Source of the DNA: Glossina fuscipes
Taxonomy: Eukaryota > Arthropoda > Insecta > Diptera > Glossinidae
Direction: 5' to 3'
Assembly (NCBI RefSeq): GCF_014805625.2
Contig: NW_023998416.1
Coordinates: forward strand, 17,896,877 to 17,960,876
DNA length: 64,000 bases
Shown: positions 1-14,015 of the stretch, piece after piece
How the letters are laid out: each line of letters starts with the position of its first letter
Position numbering within the stretch: the stretch's first letter is position 1
Made by a program: the position numbers and the translations under genes
The notes under the pieces: generated by a model
The model's database searches: none
Told to the model about the DNA's origin: nothing
The model's input: only the letters and a program-made list of their open reading frames with translations

Positions 1-1686
1 CTATGCCTATAGAACAGAAGACGATGAATATTTTATTTTGTATTGAAATTGTTGTTAGGTTTTTATGTCATTTTTCAAGAAAATTTTCTTTACAAATCCT
101 ATTTCATTGTTATGTTAATTTTAACGAAAAGTTTCTCTCAAGCTAAAATATTACGCATGTAATAGGTTTGTCTCAAGTCAAAAGTTAGCAAATACCGGCG
201 TAAGCCACAAGAGATTTATTCTAACAGATATAAAAGCAAACACACAGTGAGGTAAATTAACCAAGCTTCAAACATCTCGACTAAAATGAAATGTTAACTA
301 ACATTAAGTTGAAAGCTTTTGAAGCTTTTGAACAAAAGCTTTCGTCAATAGCTTGACAAAAACAAAGGTAAAATTATTATAATTTTGCATTCATTTCGTT
401 CAGCCGTTTAGTTACAAAAATTTAACAACAGCGATAACACTAAAAAAAGGACCGGAGACCGGAATTCAAAACATTTATAAAAAAAATAAAAATAAAAAAT
501 AAAAAAAAAGAGATAGAATTATTAAGTTTTTAAAGCATAAATTAAACGAATTGAAATTTTGATAACTCGTTTCCGAATATTTATGGAAATTGAAAACACG
601 AAAACATTAACCGACTACTACTTACGCTTAACACAATCGATTCTCCAGCTTTTCTTCTTATTTTGAACTAAAGAAACCGTAACAGTAGTGAAACAGTGAA
701 CAGGTTGGATTCGAAAATCCTGTTGCCGTTGAAAAAGGACTCTCAGTGCTAAAAGTTATTCTAAACACTAGAATAAAATAAAAACAAAAAGTAAACATCT
801 TTTATATATTTTCTATAAGACTCTCATAGATATCCAGAATTTTTTCTTTCTGTAAAGAAACTATCATAAGGATAACAAATATTGTTTTTTTGGTTTTTTT
901 TTTTTTTTTTCTGAGAACAAGCAAAAGCTTTACAAGTAAGTATTGCATGCATTTAAGAGCCGTGTATTTGACTTTATCATGCGAATGGATTTTATTTTCC
1001 AAATTTACATACATATATATTCTCTTTGCTTCTATGTTGTTACTCTGATATATGCAAATACACGTTGTAAGTGGTCCGCATTCCTTTATACTTTATACAC
1101 AGTGCATAGTTTGTTTATTTATTTTACTACTCTCATGGATTTTCTTATGTGCTGGTACTGGTGTAGTAGTAGTACTGGTAGTAGTAGTGGCGGTGATTTT
1201 AGTTAACTGCTTATTAAAGTCGTAAACAATTTATTGTTTACACTTGCGCTTATGGTATGCAAAAGAGAATTTTGAGGAATCAAATATTCTTTGCTTATCA
1301 CGACTGTTTCTAAAACTTTGAGTGCATTATACTACATAATAATATCTTCTACTTCAAGTTCATTGACATTATTTACTAAATTGTGAAAAAAAAATTACAA
1401 AAGTCGCAACAAAGCGTTATTGACGTTTTTTTTTTTTATAATAAGCAACGTTTGCTATAAAAAAAAAAATGAATGCAAGGATTTTAAAGTTCTATTTTTT
1501 GGTTATTTAAAAAGTGGAACATTTGTGTCGTAACCAGGATTCTAAAAGATGTATTTTTAAACTTTGTTGGTTTTTCCTTTTAAACTTTAAGAAAACGTTA
1601 ATATTGGGTTTCTTTTCAGATGAAGAACGATGCGAAGAGAAAAACAGCATTTTTTTTAAAAATTAATATTTTATGGGGTTTAATAA
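1..1686. other. AT-rich DNA without recognisable gene
   Basis: No reading frame here resembles a protein family. The stretch holds homopolymer runs (poly-T near 892-911), a short AGT-rich tract near 1165-1190 and an imperfect AAAGCTTTTGAAGC-type inverted repeat near 311-350. It reads as ordinary intergenic or intronic fly DNA. Confidence 0.6.
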
Positions 1687-2075
1687 TTAATTGCTTAATA
1701 ATAAAGTTATTGAATTGATTGTTTTGATATATTCCGTATAACTTTTCTTGTATAGGAAACATGCTTCTTGTAGTCCACTTTTCACATATTGGACGGAAGG
1801 CATTGAGTGATTTGGCACACGACGCTCTAATTCATTCCACATATTTTTGATGACGTTCATGTCTGGCGATTGGGCAAGAGGGTGTGGCAGTTTGAGGCAG
1901 CTATGCAAGAGCCTTTCTTGAGTTAAGCGAAACATATGCTTGAGGATTTCTTAACTTGATAGAATTTCTTTGCCCGCACTTTCTTTTAAATTTTCGTTCA
2001 ATATCCTTAAACAATCCTCCTTGTTTGAATACCATATGCATACGCAAACTTTAACATGGCCATTGCCATGCTCGT
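1687..2075 (-). mobile_element. Tc1-like transposase remnant (C-terminal part)
   Basis: Read on the minus strand, the segment keeps the end of a Tc1/mariner-superfamily DDE transposase. First comes a GHGNGHV-like stretch (canonical GHGGGSVMVWG), then LRILNENLKESAG, then LAQSPDMNVIKNMWNELERR, the canonical PPQSPDLNPIENLWxxLxRR block with the third catalytic residue region. An in-frame stop sits between the second and third blocks near 1950, and the N-terminal half is not recognisable, so this is a dead fragment. Seen: motif order and one stop. Known: the motifs are diagnostic of Tc1-type transposases. Confidence 0.85.
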
Positions 2076-3455
2076 CCTAAGCCTTTGCTACAAGAAGGTC
2101 ATAGAAAGCTAAGACTAGAAAATGCGAGAAAACACGGTTGTATGTGTATTCTTTTTTCATTAAGAATTTGGTATTTTCTCTGGCAAATAACCTTCGATTT
2201 CAAAGTTTGATTATATATAACGGCTAATTTCCTTAGCAATTCACTTTGTGGACATCATAATGGGCAGCCATAAGTTAATACGACTCGAGTCTATACATTC
2301 TAAAATTAAACGCTTATATTTCACATTCACATAAAGTGTAGAGAGCTCTGCTATATTTCAAAGGCTTATCATAAACTTCTAGGATGTGTTTCTTGACGGT
2401 AGACATTTCATCTATGGTTACTCGGGAACATGTTATTGTGAACGTGAATTGCAGTACCTTGAGCAGTTGAGTAGTGCAGAAGGTAAAAATTTCTTACTTC
2501 TTGGCAGTTTCTTAAAATGGGAAGATGCTCGCTTTTGCCTTTGAATCGTTCATTCGTACTTATGGAATCTGAAAATATTGTTGTGCGAAATTTATCCTTT
2601 TAAGCAAAGTTCAGAAACAACCTCTTCTCCATCGGCACGCTGATCAGAAAACAAGGTCTTTCTGGCCTAAAATTCCGGTAATTATTATTCCCCCGAAGAA
2701 TTTGTTCCAATATATTCAACATGTTTACGCATACTCTTTAATTGTTAAGATTCGAAAGTCAACAAACAAAACATTTTTTTCCAAGTGTCTTGTGTTCGAT
2801 TCTTCAATTATTAATTCAATTAATTCGATACACGTCGAGATTTTCTCTCTAGTTGGCTGTAAATTCTCTTATTCAACTATGATTAGTTAAAAATTTTTCA
2901 CACCAAGTCAAAGATGTTTTTCTTCACTCAATTACACACTTCGGTATTTACTCACATACAAACATCAAACGTTACAATGGGGTTATGCCGGTTTCTATTA
3001 ACTGATGCCCACCGAACCAGTCATCAATAGCATTGAAAGCACATTTGCTTAGCGCACTATACATGGATAACATGATTTTCTTAATGATTTTATTTATATG
3101 GAAAAATTACTTTTTTCTTACTCTGCTATCTTGTTTTTATAATTTTAACTTAAATCGTAATTGCAATGAAACTGGAGCTAATAACAGAAAGAAAAAGTGT
3201 ACAATTATTGTGGTGGTGGTATTGAATGCACCAGAGCGTTTACTTAGTTTAGCAAAGACTTTTTTTTATTTCTTTTTTTTATTATTTATTTATTTTTTGT
3301 CATTTTCTATCTTGTTTCTTTAAGTGGGCTCTACCAAGCTATTTCATGTTATGTGGTTATGCCACCAACACTATTTTCCGTTATATTTATTTTCAACTAA
3401 TTGTCACAGCGACATTTTTGGTTAGTTTTGCTTTTTATATAACTGCATTTGTTTT
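2076..3455. other. No gene seen
   Basis: AT-rich sequence with only short open frames that show no family motif, no splice-linked continuation and no codon bias. I see no structured repeat here. Confidence 0.5.
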
Positions 3456-4145
3456 ATACCCGTCGCCAACGGATGAGGGATACATTCATTTTGTCAAAAC
3501 GTTTGCAACAGGCAGACGGTAACTTCACACACCCCCACAATATAAATATATTTTTGATTAGCGTCAAATTCTAAATTGCATGTACATCTGTCCATCTGTC
3601 CATTTGCGCGCCTGTGTGATGTCTGTTGTATACATTCTCCTGGGCACAAATATGAAGCTATCGTCTTCAACTTTGGCAGAAACATTGAAAATTTTTACTC
3701 GCAGGTTGGTATTGGAAATGGACTTAAGCAGACGAAAGACGCGCCCGCAATGCCACGTACAATGAGAACACCATTTTTTAAAAGGAATAGAAAATTTCTT
3801 TTTTGTCCGGTACTCATGAACTAGAATAGATAAATCTAAAAACACGCTACAGTACCTGTGCTAAAATAGTAAAAATTCACCAGATCATCCCAATGTCATA
3901 GTGTGTCATAATTTCATTTTCTTCCCGTGTGTATAAGTCGCTAGACAATTTCAAATTCGAAATGCGTGTAAGCAAGATTTGATCTGCTCCTCTGTCCACC
4001 TATCCGTCTGTGTAACTGTCTACTATCTGTGGTAAACACTTGGCCGTTCGCAAAAATAAGGATATCGTCTACAAATTTGCGCAAAAAAGCTGAAAATTAC
4101 CCAACACGATCAAGGGACACTCCTATATTGCCCACAGGCCTAAGC
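3456..4145 (+). repeat. Two adjacent diverged copies of a dispersed repeat
   Basis: The first copy opens with TATACCCGTCGCCAACGGAT at about 3457 and contains CTGTCCATCTGTCCATTTG and an ATCGTCTTCAACTTTGGCAG segment. The second copy (about 3900-4145) contains CTGTCCACCTATCCGTCTG and ATCGTCTACAAATTTGCGCA at the equivalent place, followed in both by a GAAAATT stretch and a run naming two CCxxC-rich words. The open frames of 61-93 residues across them on both strands are by-products of the repeat. I cannot assign it to a named element. Confidence 0.55.
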
Positions 4146-7100
4146 AACAAAAAGTATCATAAGCTTTGCTTTCCGTGGTTTTTGTTTGCTACCCGTAAAG
4201 AGCAAATACGTTCACCATATAAATTTTCGCGGAAAAAGTCAGTAAGGATTCGTTGCCGATCAAATATAAATTTCTTAGTTGTTTTTTTTTTTTTTTAATA
4301 TTAGCTTATTTAACAACTTAAACCGGTGATCGTTAATTTGATGGCGCAATTTTAATGCTTTCATATAACTGTGATGTGTACATATATATATATCTGTATA
4401 TATATGTCTATATTACTCCTAAAAATTTTCTTTTGCTCTACATGATCTGCAGTCATTACATCATTACGCTAGTGATAAAAAGCCATCGTTAGGCCTAAGT
4501 TTTCCCAAGGTATATACAATTCAACCACTTCATGTTTTAGTATTGATATGTGGTATTAATTAACGTTGTCCACGTTGTATTAGCTTAAAATATATATGTA
4601 TATATTTTTATTGCTTAATGATTGTAATTGTTTTATGCCTTCTCATCGGTCGAGTGCTTTTGTAAGAATGGCTTTAGGACACGATATAATTTTCAAGTCC
4701 GAATGATAGTAACAACACGATATAGAGTGAAATGAATATTACTGATGTTGAAGAATTTTTTCCTCAAAGGCGTAAACGGTTTTATTGGATTCTTAAATAA
4801 GTTCTCGCTTTTTCGTAACCAATACCATAAAGTATTAAGTGAAAGTGTGACTTCTTCATCCGAAAGTAAATTAGCATCTTTAGGTTTTAGACCGTAACAC
4901 TAATAACTATTTCGCTTTAGGAGACATAACATAGTTCTTTCACAGCGTGCTGTGCGGCAGGTAACTTCAGGACGGGTGGGTGGGAACGGTGAAAAACCCA
5001 TGTAGTTCTGCTGGATAAATCTTTTTTATCTCAACAGAAGAGAGTTTTGAACACATTTTCTTCACTCATGACCATCTGAGCCTTTCGCTGTATGCCGTTA
5101 AGAGCCTATCTCCCTGCGTCTGTCGATACGTCGAACTCATGTTCTATCCAATGAACATCATTTTGTATTCTCAACCCTAAAACACCATATTCTTGTACAT
5201 TGACACCACTAGAAGGGAGGGGTGGTTTATCACTTATGCTATGCATTAGAAGACAGCTTTGAGTCTACTATCTATCAGTTGTTCTTTTCCCAAGGAGTTT
5301 ATATTTTGCATCAAAAAATTTTATCCGAACGTATCGTTCTAATTATATATGAAACTAATATATAATTTTCTGAATGATTATGGTACACACTTTTTTGCAT
5401 CGGTTGCAATTGTTGCGATACAAAATTTGGCATTGGCGATAGCCCTTTAAAGGGGTATAGGCGCAGAAAGATTCGGGTGAGAACGTAAAATCGTAAAGAG
5501 ACATCTCACGCAACATTGTATTAAAAAACACAAAAAATAACTATGGTTGTGACGAACTTCACCCTTTGCATGACTTGCTACTGAGCCTTTAATATTCTTG
5601 TAAGAAACTTAACTTTCAATAATGTTGTAGCAAACAAGGCTATAGGTGTTTAAGAAGTCATGTGATGATCGTACCATCTTGGAATCAAAGAAAGATTCTA
5701 CCTGAACTGATCGAAAAGAAATCAAACGAAGCCAACCTCGACAACTTTAACAAATGGTGGTTGACTAATTTAATGTCCACTGTACAAAATCAATAATGTG
5801 CAAACTGATTAACTTCTCCTGAGTCTTGTTTACGCGCATATAAACATTACTGTCAAGAAGGCGAAAAGCGCATCGGGCAAAAGAGTTTCGCGCGTATCCT
5901 TACACAATTCATGCGCTACATAATTCGGCGGTGCTTTAATTTATCCTGCAATATTGTTCAATTATCTAGGATCTGAGAGCAGACTGAGCAAAAAAAGGTT
6001 ATGTTGTTTTGCTTACGTTGCGTCAGCTGGAAGCTTAATGTCCGCCTTCCACCATATAGGAACTGTTTCGTGCTTTTAATGCTGCTTGTCCTTACGACCA
6101 GATCAGTTGCGCTAAGTGTGCAATAAGCTTCTAAATGGCATGTCTGATTTCGCGTACCGAGATAATGTTCCCCATGGAGAGTCTAAGCATTTTCGAATTC
6201 TTAATATAAATTACTGCAAAACAAATCGTAACAAGGTTTCTATGCGAAGATTGCAGAAACGATATCATCAGAATTATAAGTTGATCGACTTTGGTGTAAG
6301 CGCTTCTATCATAAAGTCGCAGACTGTTTACCACTTGAACGCTTTGTAATGAAAAAGATTGTTGGGATTTTAATATCTAGAGTTTTTCAAATTTTTATGT
6401 TTACGATTAAATTTATGATGATGACGTAATGGTTGACTGCACGGTACTTACGTACCACGGTGTTTTGCAACTTATATGTGTAAATCGAAATATCTTGCCA
6501 TAAGATCCGGACAACGGATCTACATTATCAAAGTAGACGTAGAAAAAATCTCTGCAGTGTTACTATTCTGGATAGTAGAGCGCAATAAATTTGGAGCATA
6601 TTCGTACTAAGAAAAAGCGTAACAGCGCCTATCAATTAAAATAGAAAAGGAACGAACATCCAAAATACGAATAAAGAAAGAGAAAAAGGAACAACGAAAT
6701 TAAAAACGGACTGCGCTAATAACACCCAAACAACGAGAAATTTGTACATGTTGTTTTGAAAAATGGCAGAGTACACCGCAAGTGCCAATTAGCAATTAAA
6801 AGCAAAATTAATAAGAAGTTCGTTAACCTTTTTAGATAATTATTTGCCTTTCCGCCACAGCCGAAGTGATTGATACATCCGTCACAGCATGCGGGAAAAT
6901 TTGCACTACGGAGATAGTAGAGGATTTCACTTAAGTACAGTTAGGATCTACTATGAAGAATACCATTTCTTCTACCATAGTACTGCAAATCATTTTTTGC
7001 CATACGTAGCGAAAGTCTTCTTCTATCTAGGATAACAAATCCCTTGTAAAAGATGTTTTACTCAAAATTTGAGTGATAAACTTTTACCCAACACATGAAG

Positions 7101-7889
7101 TAACGGAAATTCGCTTCGATAAAAATTCTTGTTTATTTCATTTACTGCTTGCTCTCTTAGAGAAAATAAAACTAATTGCTGCTTCTATTATTTAAGCAAA
7201 ACAAGATATAATAAAGTAAATTTAATTTTTTTCGGTTTTTTTAGGGAAAAAAACCAAAAAAAAATATTAATAAATTCATTCGAAGACGCATTCATTTTAT
7301 AAATGATTTTCTCTAATAATAATGTTGTTGACATTTATAAATTGTTACTTTCATTACGTGGTTGACAATTGTTCATTCATTGTTATTCCAATGTTTCAGT
7401 GAATTGATTTAAGTCACGTATTTTTTATTTACTTTTAATGTCTTTGATCGCTTTAATAATTTATGAAGCAATTTTCGCATAAACCACCGAAAGAATACTA
7501 ATCGTTTGTCTCTAACTTTTGTTAGATTTTTTTATTAACTCATTTGCCCATCAGTTTCAATCTGGCACAAAACAAAAGAGAAAAAATAAAATAAAAAAAA
7601 TAAAAAGAAAGTCGAAGATTTAATTCGTTTAATTTCAGTTAAGGTAAAAACAAGCAAATCTCTATCTATTTCTGCATCTCGAATATAAAAAACAATATAT
7701 ATAAAATTTTGAACTTAACGTGGGTAGAGGAATTTGTTAGCGATTTGTTTTATTGTCATCATAATTTTTTTGTGCTCCTCTTGCTCCGCTTGCCTTGCGC
7801 GTTTACTGTAGTTTGCGAGCTATCAACGACGACATTTCAAGTTTACTTTCTGTTTAGAAGCTAGCTCAGCTACTCCCGCGATTCACACA
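4146..7889. other. 3.7 kb without recognisable gene
   Basis: Contains only short frames (for example 77 codons at 6116-6349) with no recognisable motif, plus poly-A/T runs near 7560-7610. I see no transposase or polymerase motif in it. Confidence 0.5.
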
Positions 7890-8060
7890 TTATGGGAGAC
7901 CATAAAATATTAAAAAAAATCTTAAAAATCATTCCCGGAAATGGAAAGATGCCTGACATTCTAAAGCCAACAAAAGATACTGCATTGGCTGCTTGCACGA
8001 AAATTTGGGCAAGATAGGCTTCTTTTTCAAATATTGTAAATAACACGGTTTGCTTACTGT
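7890..8060 (-). mobile_element. pogo/jerky-type DDE transposase remnant (C-terminal block)
   Basis: Within a 100-codon minus-strand frame (7870-8172) the stretch KEAYLAQIFVQAANAVSFVG followed directly by FRMSGIFPFPGMIF matches the conserved C-terminal block of pogo/Tigger/jerky DDE transposases, whose general form is AYxxAxTxxNAxxGFRxTGIxPFxPxxF. Nothing upstream keeps the catalytic acidic residues, so it is a decayed fragment. Assignment rests on this one block only. Confidence 0.5.
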
Positions 8061-9697
8061 GGAACAAGTTCACCAGGACGATAGAAGCGATAGTAGATTG
8101 GCATGAATTTAAGATCGCATTGTTCAGATCTCGTTGCCAGTAAATGCTAATGGATGAGATCGTTGCGGACAACGGAAATTATTTTGAGGAGCTTGACAAA
8201 CCGTTCCATAAAAAATGCATGGAAATGTTATCGCGACTATAAGTGTCACCAAACCCCGGGCACGCTTCCCTCTTCGCCTCCTTCCTGTAGCCGGCATCCA
8301 AGGTGATACTTAGTTATGTTATCAAAGTGTAGTGTTGATTGTATCACCCTGGACGGCGACTATAAAGGGTAGCGAAGGGAAGGGAGGTTGGGCTGGGGGC
8401 TTACTAACCGTTATAGTATATTTAGGGTAGCTAACGCTTTGTGGACGGATTATCTCGTTCCTCCCCTAACGACTGTTTCGATTGCTTAGCTTTTCTTTCC
8501 ACTAATAATGTCCATTTTTGGTTAGCGCAGTTCATAAGACAACTGACCATGTCAAATGTAGATTCACGTTTGTGGTGATCGTGTCCCCTTTTCATTGCCC
8601 CTCGTGAATGCAACACACTCTTCTTTAAATGAAATTGTGAAAGTAATGCTGCCCAAGAATAGCATTTACCTTTGGCATATGCTCCAGCGTACGCCGTCGA
8701 CATAAAGTGGAAAGGTGTTGCTTTCACACGGATGCAAATTAGATACTTCTTATCTTCCAAATTGTTTCGAATACATTCCCTGCTTTAGCATGGCTTTAAT
8801 ATAAATCTGAAAATGTAAATTAGTCAAAAGAAAAAAAAAAAAAAAAAAAATAAGCACAAAACAAGAACAAGTAAGATGTTGATTTATGTCAAAGTTTTTT
8901 ATTTATAGGTTCGTTTACTTGCTTTTAACCAAATGAAATTTCTATCTTTATGAATTTTTGAAAAGAAACGTAAAAAATGTATTCGTTCTTTTTGAATAAA
9001 TTCTCTTTTTTTATCATAAGACCGGTTTTATGAGCTGATGTCATTCATGCCTTTGTGTTATTTTTGCCGTTTTGGTGTTTTCTCAATTATTCTGTTTCAT
9101 TTGATTATTCTAACCGTCGCCATTGGTAAGCAATGCCATTAATTTTGTATTAAAAAAAAAAAAAAAAAAAAAATTTGATTTCTATTAGAGAAAATGAGTA
9201 AAAACTATTTATGTCTTGCAGTAGGCCTTCAATCAGGAAAATTGACTAATATTTATATCTTCAGTTTATGCCGCTCTGAACCATATATGTAAGAAAGCAA
9301 ACAGCGTTCATTTTTGGAGCGACTGTAACCGCTCAACTTATCATCTAGTGTCAATGTGTAAGAATTGTACACATTTTGATATCTATACACTTGTGATTAA
9401 CACCTTTTTTGAGCTAAAAGTTTTGATGCCTTACTAAAGTGCTTCCATATTTCAAATTTTCGAAATTTTCTTTTTCGTTTATTTTCATTGCGAAATTTCG
9501 CAACTTTTGTACATGATTGTTAATTATTTTCAAGCATAATCTGTAAAATACATATGCGAAGACATTCATTCTATGTAAACATTGCTACCGAAAAAGTACT
9601 AAGAAAATTATATTCGGTCGTAATCTAAAAATGGAGAAGAACTAAATTTTTATTCTCTGCCGTTGATTTTTTCTATTTTTAGAAGAAAATTCGAACT

Positions 9698-10175
9698 TTA
9701 TATGGTGTATGTGTTGTACTTTGTCAGTAACAAGCAAAAAGGCGGAATATGAAAGTGTTCACAGTTTTTGTTATACAGCTGTGTAGGCGTTGTAGGCGTG
9801 TTCTTTGAAACGTTTTGGTCGTTTTCAAGTCCGTTTGCAAGTTTGTAAGCGATATCTTCGTTGCAAACGTTTTGATAAAATGAATATGCCGCCATTCTTG
9901 TATGATGAATGTTAAAGTTTTTCCCAGTACACCAGGGCTTGAGACTGCACTTTGTACAATCTCTTTAGATTGTCCATACCTACTAACAGATGATCCCAAA
10001 AACTCACCATTTGTGCAAACTTTCCAAGACTCATGTAACTATATCCGACTGTCAGATATTTTTGCACTCTGTAACCATTGAAGGTCGATCGGAATGCTTT
10101 ATTGAATGTTTTGAACTGTTGACATAGAAGAACGTTCGCAAGTTCTTCTGCTAAGTAAAACACCAGAGCAGGCAA
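9698..10175 (-). pseudogene. Unassigned helical ORF, probably decayed coding sequence
   Basis: An 87-codon minus-strand frame (9912-10175) reads as amphipathic helices, with AEELANVLLCQQFKTFNKAF and GYSYMSLGKFAQMVSFWDHL, reminiscent of TPR-like helical proteins; a loose likeness to SRP68-type sequence is from memory only. It is interrupted near 9912 and seems to continue in other frames down to 9698, as a decayed copy would. No good ATG and no splice context were found. It may be noise. Confidence 0.2.
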
Positions 10176-10414
10176 ATTTAACAGACTACTTAAAAGATTT
10201 ACTCACTGCACTAGCAGCTGCGAGTATTACATTCTGTATTGTTCCATTAGCTTAGAGGACATTTTCAACTTGGAGCGTGCTTGTGAGTATGCATGCGCCA
10301 AATTTGGAATTTCAAGAGGAAACTTTAAGATACGAGAAACAGACACTTTGTTGAAGCCGGCTTAGAATCTGATTTTGAGTAATCTACAATAATATCATCT
10401 AGTAATAGTCGTTA

Positions 10415-10650
10415 TACCTTATGCCACTTGTGGTGCAAGGCTATGGGAAGTTTGTGTGGATGTATGCAAAACCCCGTAGGACTTGGGATAGACGCACCTG
10501 CAACAATATCGATCTGCCCGTCTGTCCATTTTGCTGCTCAACCTAAAGAGAAATTTTCGTAAAATTTGGCACACTGACATGGGTCCAAGAGCAAACGCTA
10601 TTAAATCGGACTACATAATGCCATATTTTAAATAGTTATTATACGGATGA
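10415..10650 (+). repeat. Copy of the CCACTTGTGG dispersed repeat
   Basis: Ordered modules are visible: a TACC...CCACTTGTGGTGCA head at about 10420, a CTGCCCGTCTGTCCATTTTG module at about 10515, then CAACC and AAATTTGGCACACTGACATG, then an ATCGGACTAC word. The same modules in the same order recur at other places in this window. Confidence 0.65.
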
Positions 10651-10699
10651 CTGTATGATATTTAATGGCGAAACGTACTATAGAGCTTTTATAATTTCA

Positions 10700-13600
10700 A
10701 TATACACATTTCGAGTGCTTTATTAAAAAAAAATACCACTCATCAGCAATACAATTTTTACTCTTTTCGTATAGTTCACAGATTGAACTCTTCAATCTTT
10801 CAGAAGAAGGCGTTGAGAAGGTCATTTTTCAACTTTTCTTAAATTTCCTTTTACCCACAAAAAGCATCATCGCTCGTGTCGAGCTCTGTTCAGGAGGAAT
10901 GGAAACTATCGGGACCTTTTACAAATCGCTCGTTCTTTAGTCGTTCGTTTTCGTTGTTGTTGGACGTGAAGAAAGAAGCCTTTTTTGGTGTGAAGACTTT
11001 CATTACCATTTCTTTTCTAAGCCAAACAAAAGGCAAAAGTTCTTTCAGAATTTCGTTACTTACGGGTATACATTGACACAATTTAAAAAATTCTTTATTT
11101 GGTGGGGATGCATGCCAGTACAACCAAAGTGACCATATTCACTTGCCTATATTGGACGTCCCAGAAGATATAAAACGTTCATGAGGTCAAGGCTTATAAA
11201 TACATACAAATGTATATCATATGTTAAAAGGAATCTCATTATCTACAGAGAGATCAGACAGTGTCAATGGTATTCTTCAAGTCATACCTATGGAACTGAA
11301 ATATTGTTGTTGGGAGCGCGAAAAAGAATGCGATGCTATCAGAAGTGACTTTCGTTGGGTTGAAACATACATACGAATATGCGTGTAAATATGGCTTGCG
11401 AACTTATTGTATTAAAATCCCATTAGCAACAATTCACTAATGCAGATAAGATAAAGTGGTATATCTGCAAACGTATTCAATGTATTTACAAGGCTGTTTT
11501 TTTTTATTATTGCTTACATGTACAACATTCTAATGCAACACCAATGCTTATTCGTTTCATCTATCCGCTGGGATTACAATCGATTTGCCTAATGTTTGTA
11601 AGGCATTGATAAAATAAATGTTGGCGAGCGCGTAGAGTATTTCGTAAGTGATTTGCAGAATCGATTTCGTTTCCTCTGATTGCCTTTGCGATTACCCCGA
11701 ATCCCGTTTAACAACTTTGTTTGTTTTTAATTAGGAATTTTTCTATCTCGCTTTGATTGAGTTCATAGCCGAGTATGGGAGCCCTGACCCAATTACGAAA
11801 AAAGACAAAACAATATTTCTCTTTTACTAACAGCACGAAATTTGATTGTGTCATCGAGAATCAATTAAATCCGACAAAGCTACTGCTTTCAATTTTTTGG
11901 GGTTTTTCAATATTTTTACAAAGTGCAAGTGAGCTAATCCGCATTTTGGAGATTGTATAAAATTATGATTTCAATGATTATGATTAATAATTAGCGAAAT
12001 TGTGCGTCTTTTTGAAGGTTCTTTACTTCCATTTAAACTAAATTTCAAGTTTTACGACTTTATTGTTTCATTATCAGCAAGAGCAATAAATAAATATTAT
12101 TCACTTTTCTTAATAATATTAAAATTGTTTACTGCTATAAACACAACGACTTCATGCATAGCGCCATTGTATTATCTTTTAAATTTTATACCTTTGAAAA
12201 AAATTCAAAATATTTTTATAAGCCATTAAAGAAAACAAGTCTAAACATTGTAGCCGGACAAGGCCGACAACTAAATATTCTACATCACGTTGCCACGGGA
12301 AACTCTGCATTTATTTTGGCGATAAAATGCGAAAAATTGTATATTGATTTCTTGTGAAACTATATTTTTCAAGGGGATGACGGTAGCAAAACGTTGACTA
12401 ATGTGACCCAAACTTAGCAAAGTTAATTTGCTTGTCAAAGACCTTATTACCCTTTTGTTGATGAGAACCATCATATGGGGTGAGATACATAAAACAGACC
12501 GGCCTAGTCCAAATTCAGTGCAATTTTTATGTCAACTTACTTTACTTTTCGTAGGAATGGTTGGTTGCATGGCCGGGGGTTCAAGAAATTGTTTCATTCG
12601 ATCCGAATTTTTCGCCTCAATCGTGTCGTGTCGAAAGTATTTCATAAAAGGAAATTGTGTGAGAAATGATCGAAAAAATGTTCCAATGCAATCTACGTCC
12701 ATAAGACAAAACTCGTCAGTCTAACAAAATGCCATCAAAAAATTTCAAAATTTCAAGTCTGTAGATTAACTAGACTATAGTCGCAAATCAGACAAGCATA
12801 CATATGAAAAGACAGCCTAACGGGTAGACATGTCGTGTTTCAATCGAGCTGAAAGAATCTGAGTTCTAAGCAAATCGTACGTACATAGCAGAAACTTAAT
12901 ATACCTTGTATGTTCTACGGCGTACAAAAGCAGTTCACAATTAAACAGCAAGTATTTTTTGAACCCTGCCAGAGTATACGCACCGAGACTTATGTACCTG
13001 TCTCTACTTATCTCACGATTATTAGTAAATTTTATGCTGAATTTGAAGAACTATTAACTGCGTGACAAGCCTAATATACTTTCCTTTCTGGAACAATGTT
13101 CAAAAAATAACTTGTTTAGGCAGAACTTTTTTTTTTACTTATTAATAAATTTGTCACTGACAAAAATGTTTACAAATGCCTTAATGTAGGTGTTTTCCAC
13201 TGTACTATCTAAGATATACGTTAATTTTGTGTGGGTAAAAAAATTACGAAAAAATTAAAAGCTGAAAATTTGTTGTTGTTGTGGAAGCGTTGGAAACATT
13301 ATAATCAAATTTTAACATTGTGATTGTAAATTCTATCAAAAAAGTATCAGGAATTTTTATACAAAAATTTTCATTAATCGTCGAAACTGAAAACATTTTA
13401 GTTGGGAGAATTGTCAATATGTCAATGTAACGCTAGTAATCTTGCAGATTAATTTGTTTTTGCATAGCTGCATACGTAAGCCTTGGTGGGATTTGTCCTT
13501 GTTGTTGCTTATCGGCTAAGAGTCGCTGATTGAGATTCACCAACCAACTTAACCTATTTCGTCATAAAATATTAAAAATGTTTGTCGCCTTGTAAAGGTT

Positions 13601-13745
13601 TACTTTCGATGAGAACTTCTGCATTGAAGAAGGCTGGAAAAATAGTCAAATATGGTCGGAGCTTGCGGCAATTAATTTATAAAAGACCGAAAATTGAACT
13701 TTGCTGTCGTAGAGAATATTATTTTTTGCAAGAAAGCCTGTGTGG
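10700..13745. other. No gene seen
   Basis: Short frames on both strands (up to 98 codons at 12428-12724) lack family motifs and lack splice partners. The sequence is AT-rich with poly-T runs near 11500 and 13130. Confidence 0.5.
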
Positions 13746-13749
13746 AAGT

Positions 13750-14015
13750 AGACTCAAAAAATGTATCTATCAGTTTCGATTTATCCATATGCATATAATA
13801 TGTCAGATGCTATTTCTAAACGCTTTTCGTCGAGGAATATCGAAACTGGTAAATCTTTTTCGTCAAACCATTCCACCGAAATAGGATCTTATATGGGCAA
13901 AAATGGCTCGATTTTAGACAGTTTTCATACAGCTTCGTTATTGGGCATGTGGAATTGTCAGTGTGCCAAATCTCAGAAAAATATATGGAAAATTGCGACC
14001 TACAAGTTGAACATG
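13750..14015 (-). repeat. Copy of the CCACTTGTGG dispersed repeat (3' modules)
   Basis: On the minus strand it shows CATGTTCAACTTGTAGGTCG, then a CAATTTTC...GAGATTTGGCACACTGACAA stretch, matching the same modules at 10415, 19940, 31010 and 56765. The 85- and 100-codon frames across it are incidental. Confidence 0.6.

Noticed and set aside
8431..8760. 109-codon minus-strand frame
   Set aside because: No family motif, no splice partner and unusual composition for a fly protein; it cannot be supported as a gene.
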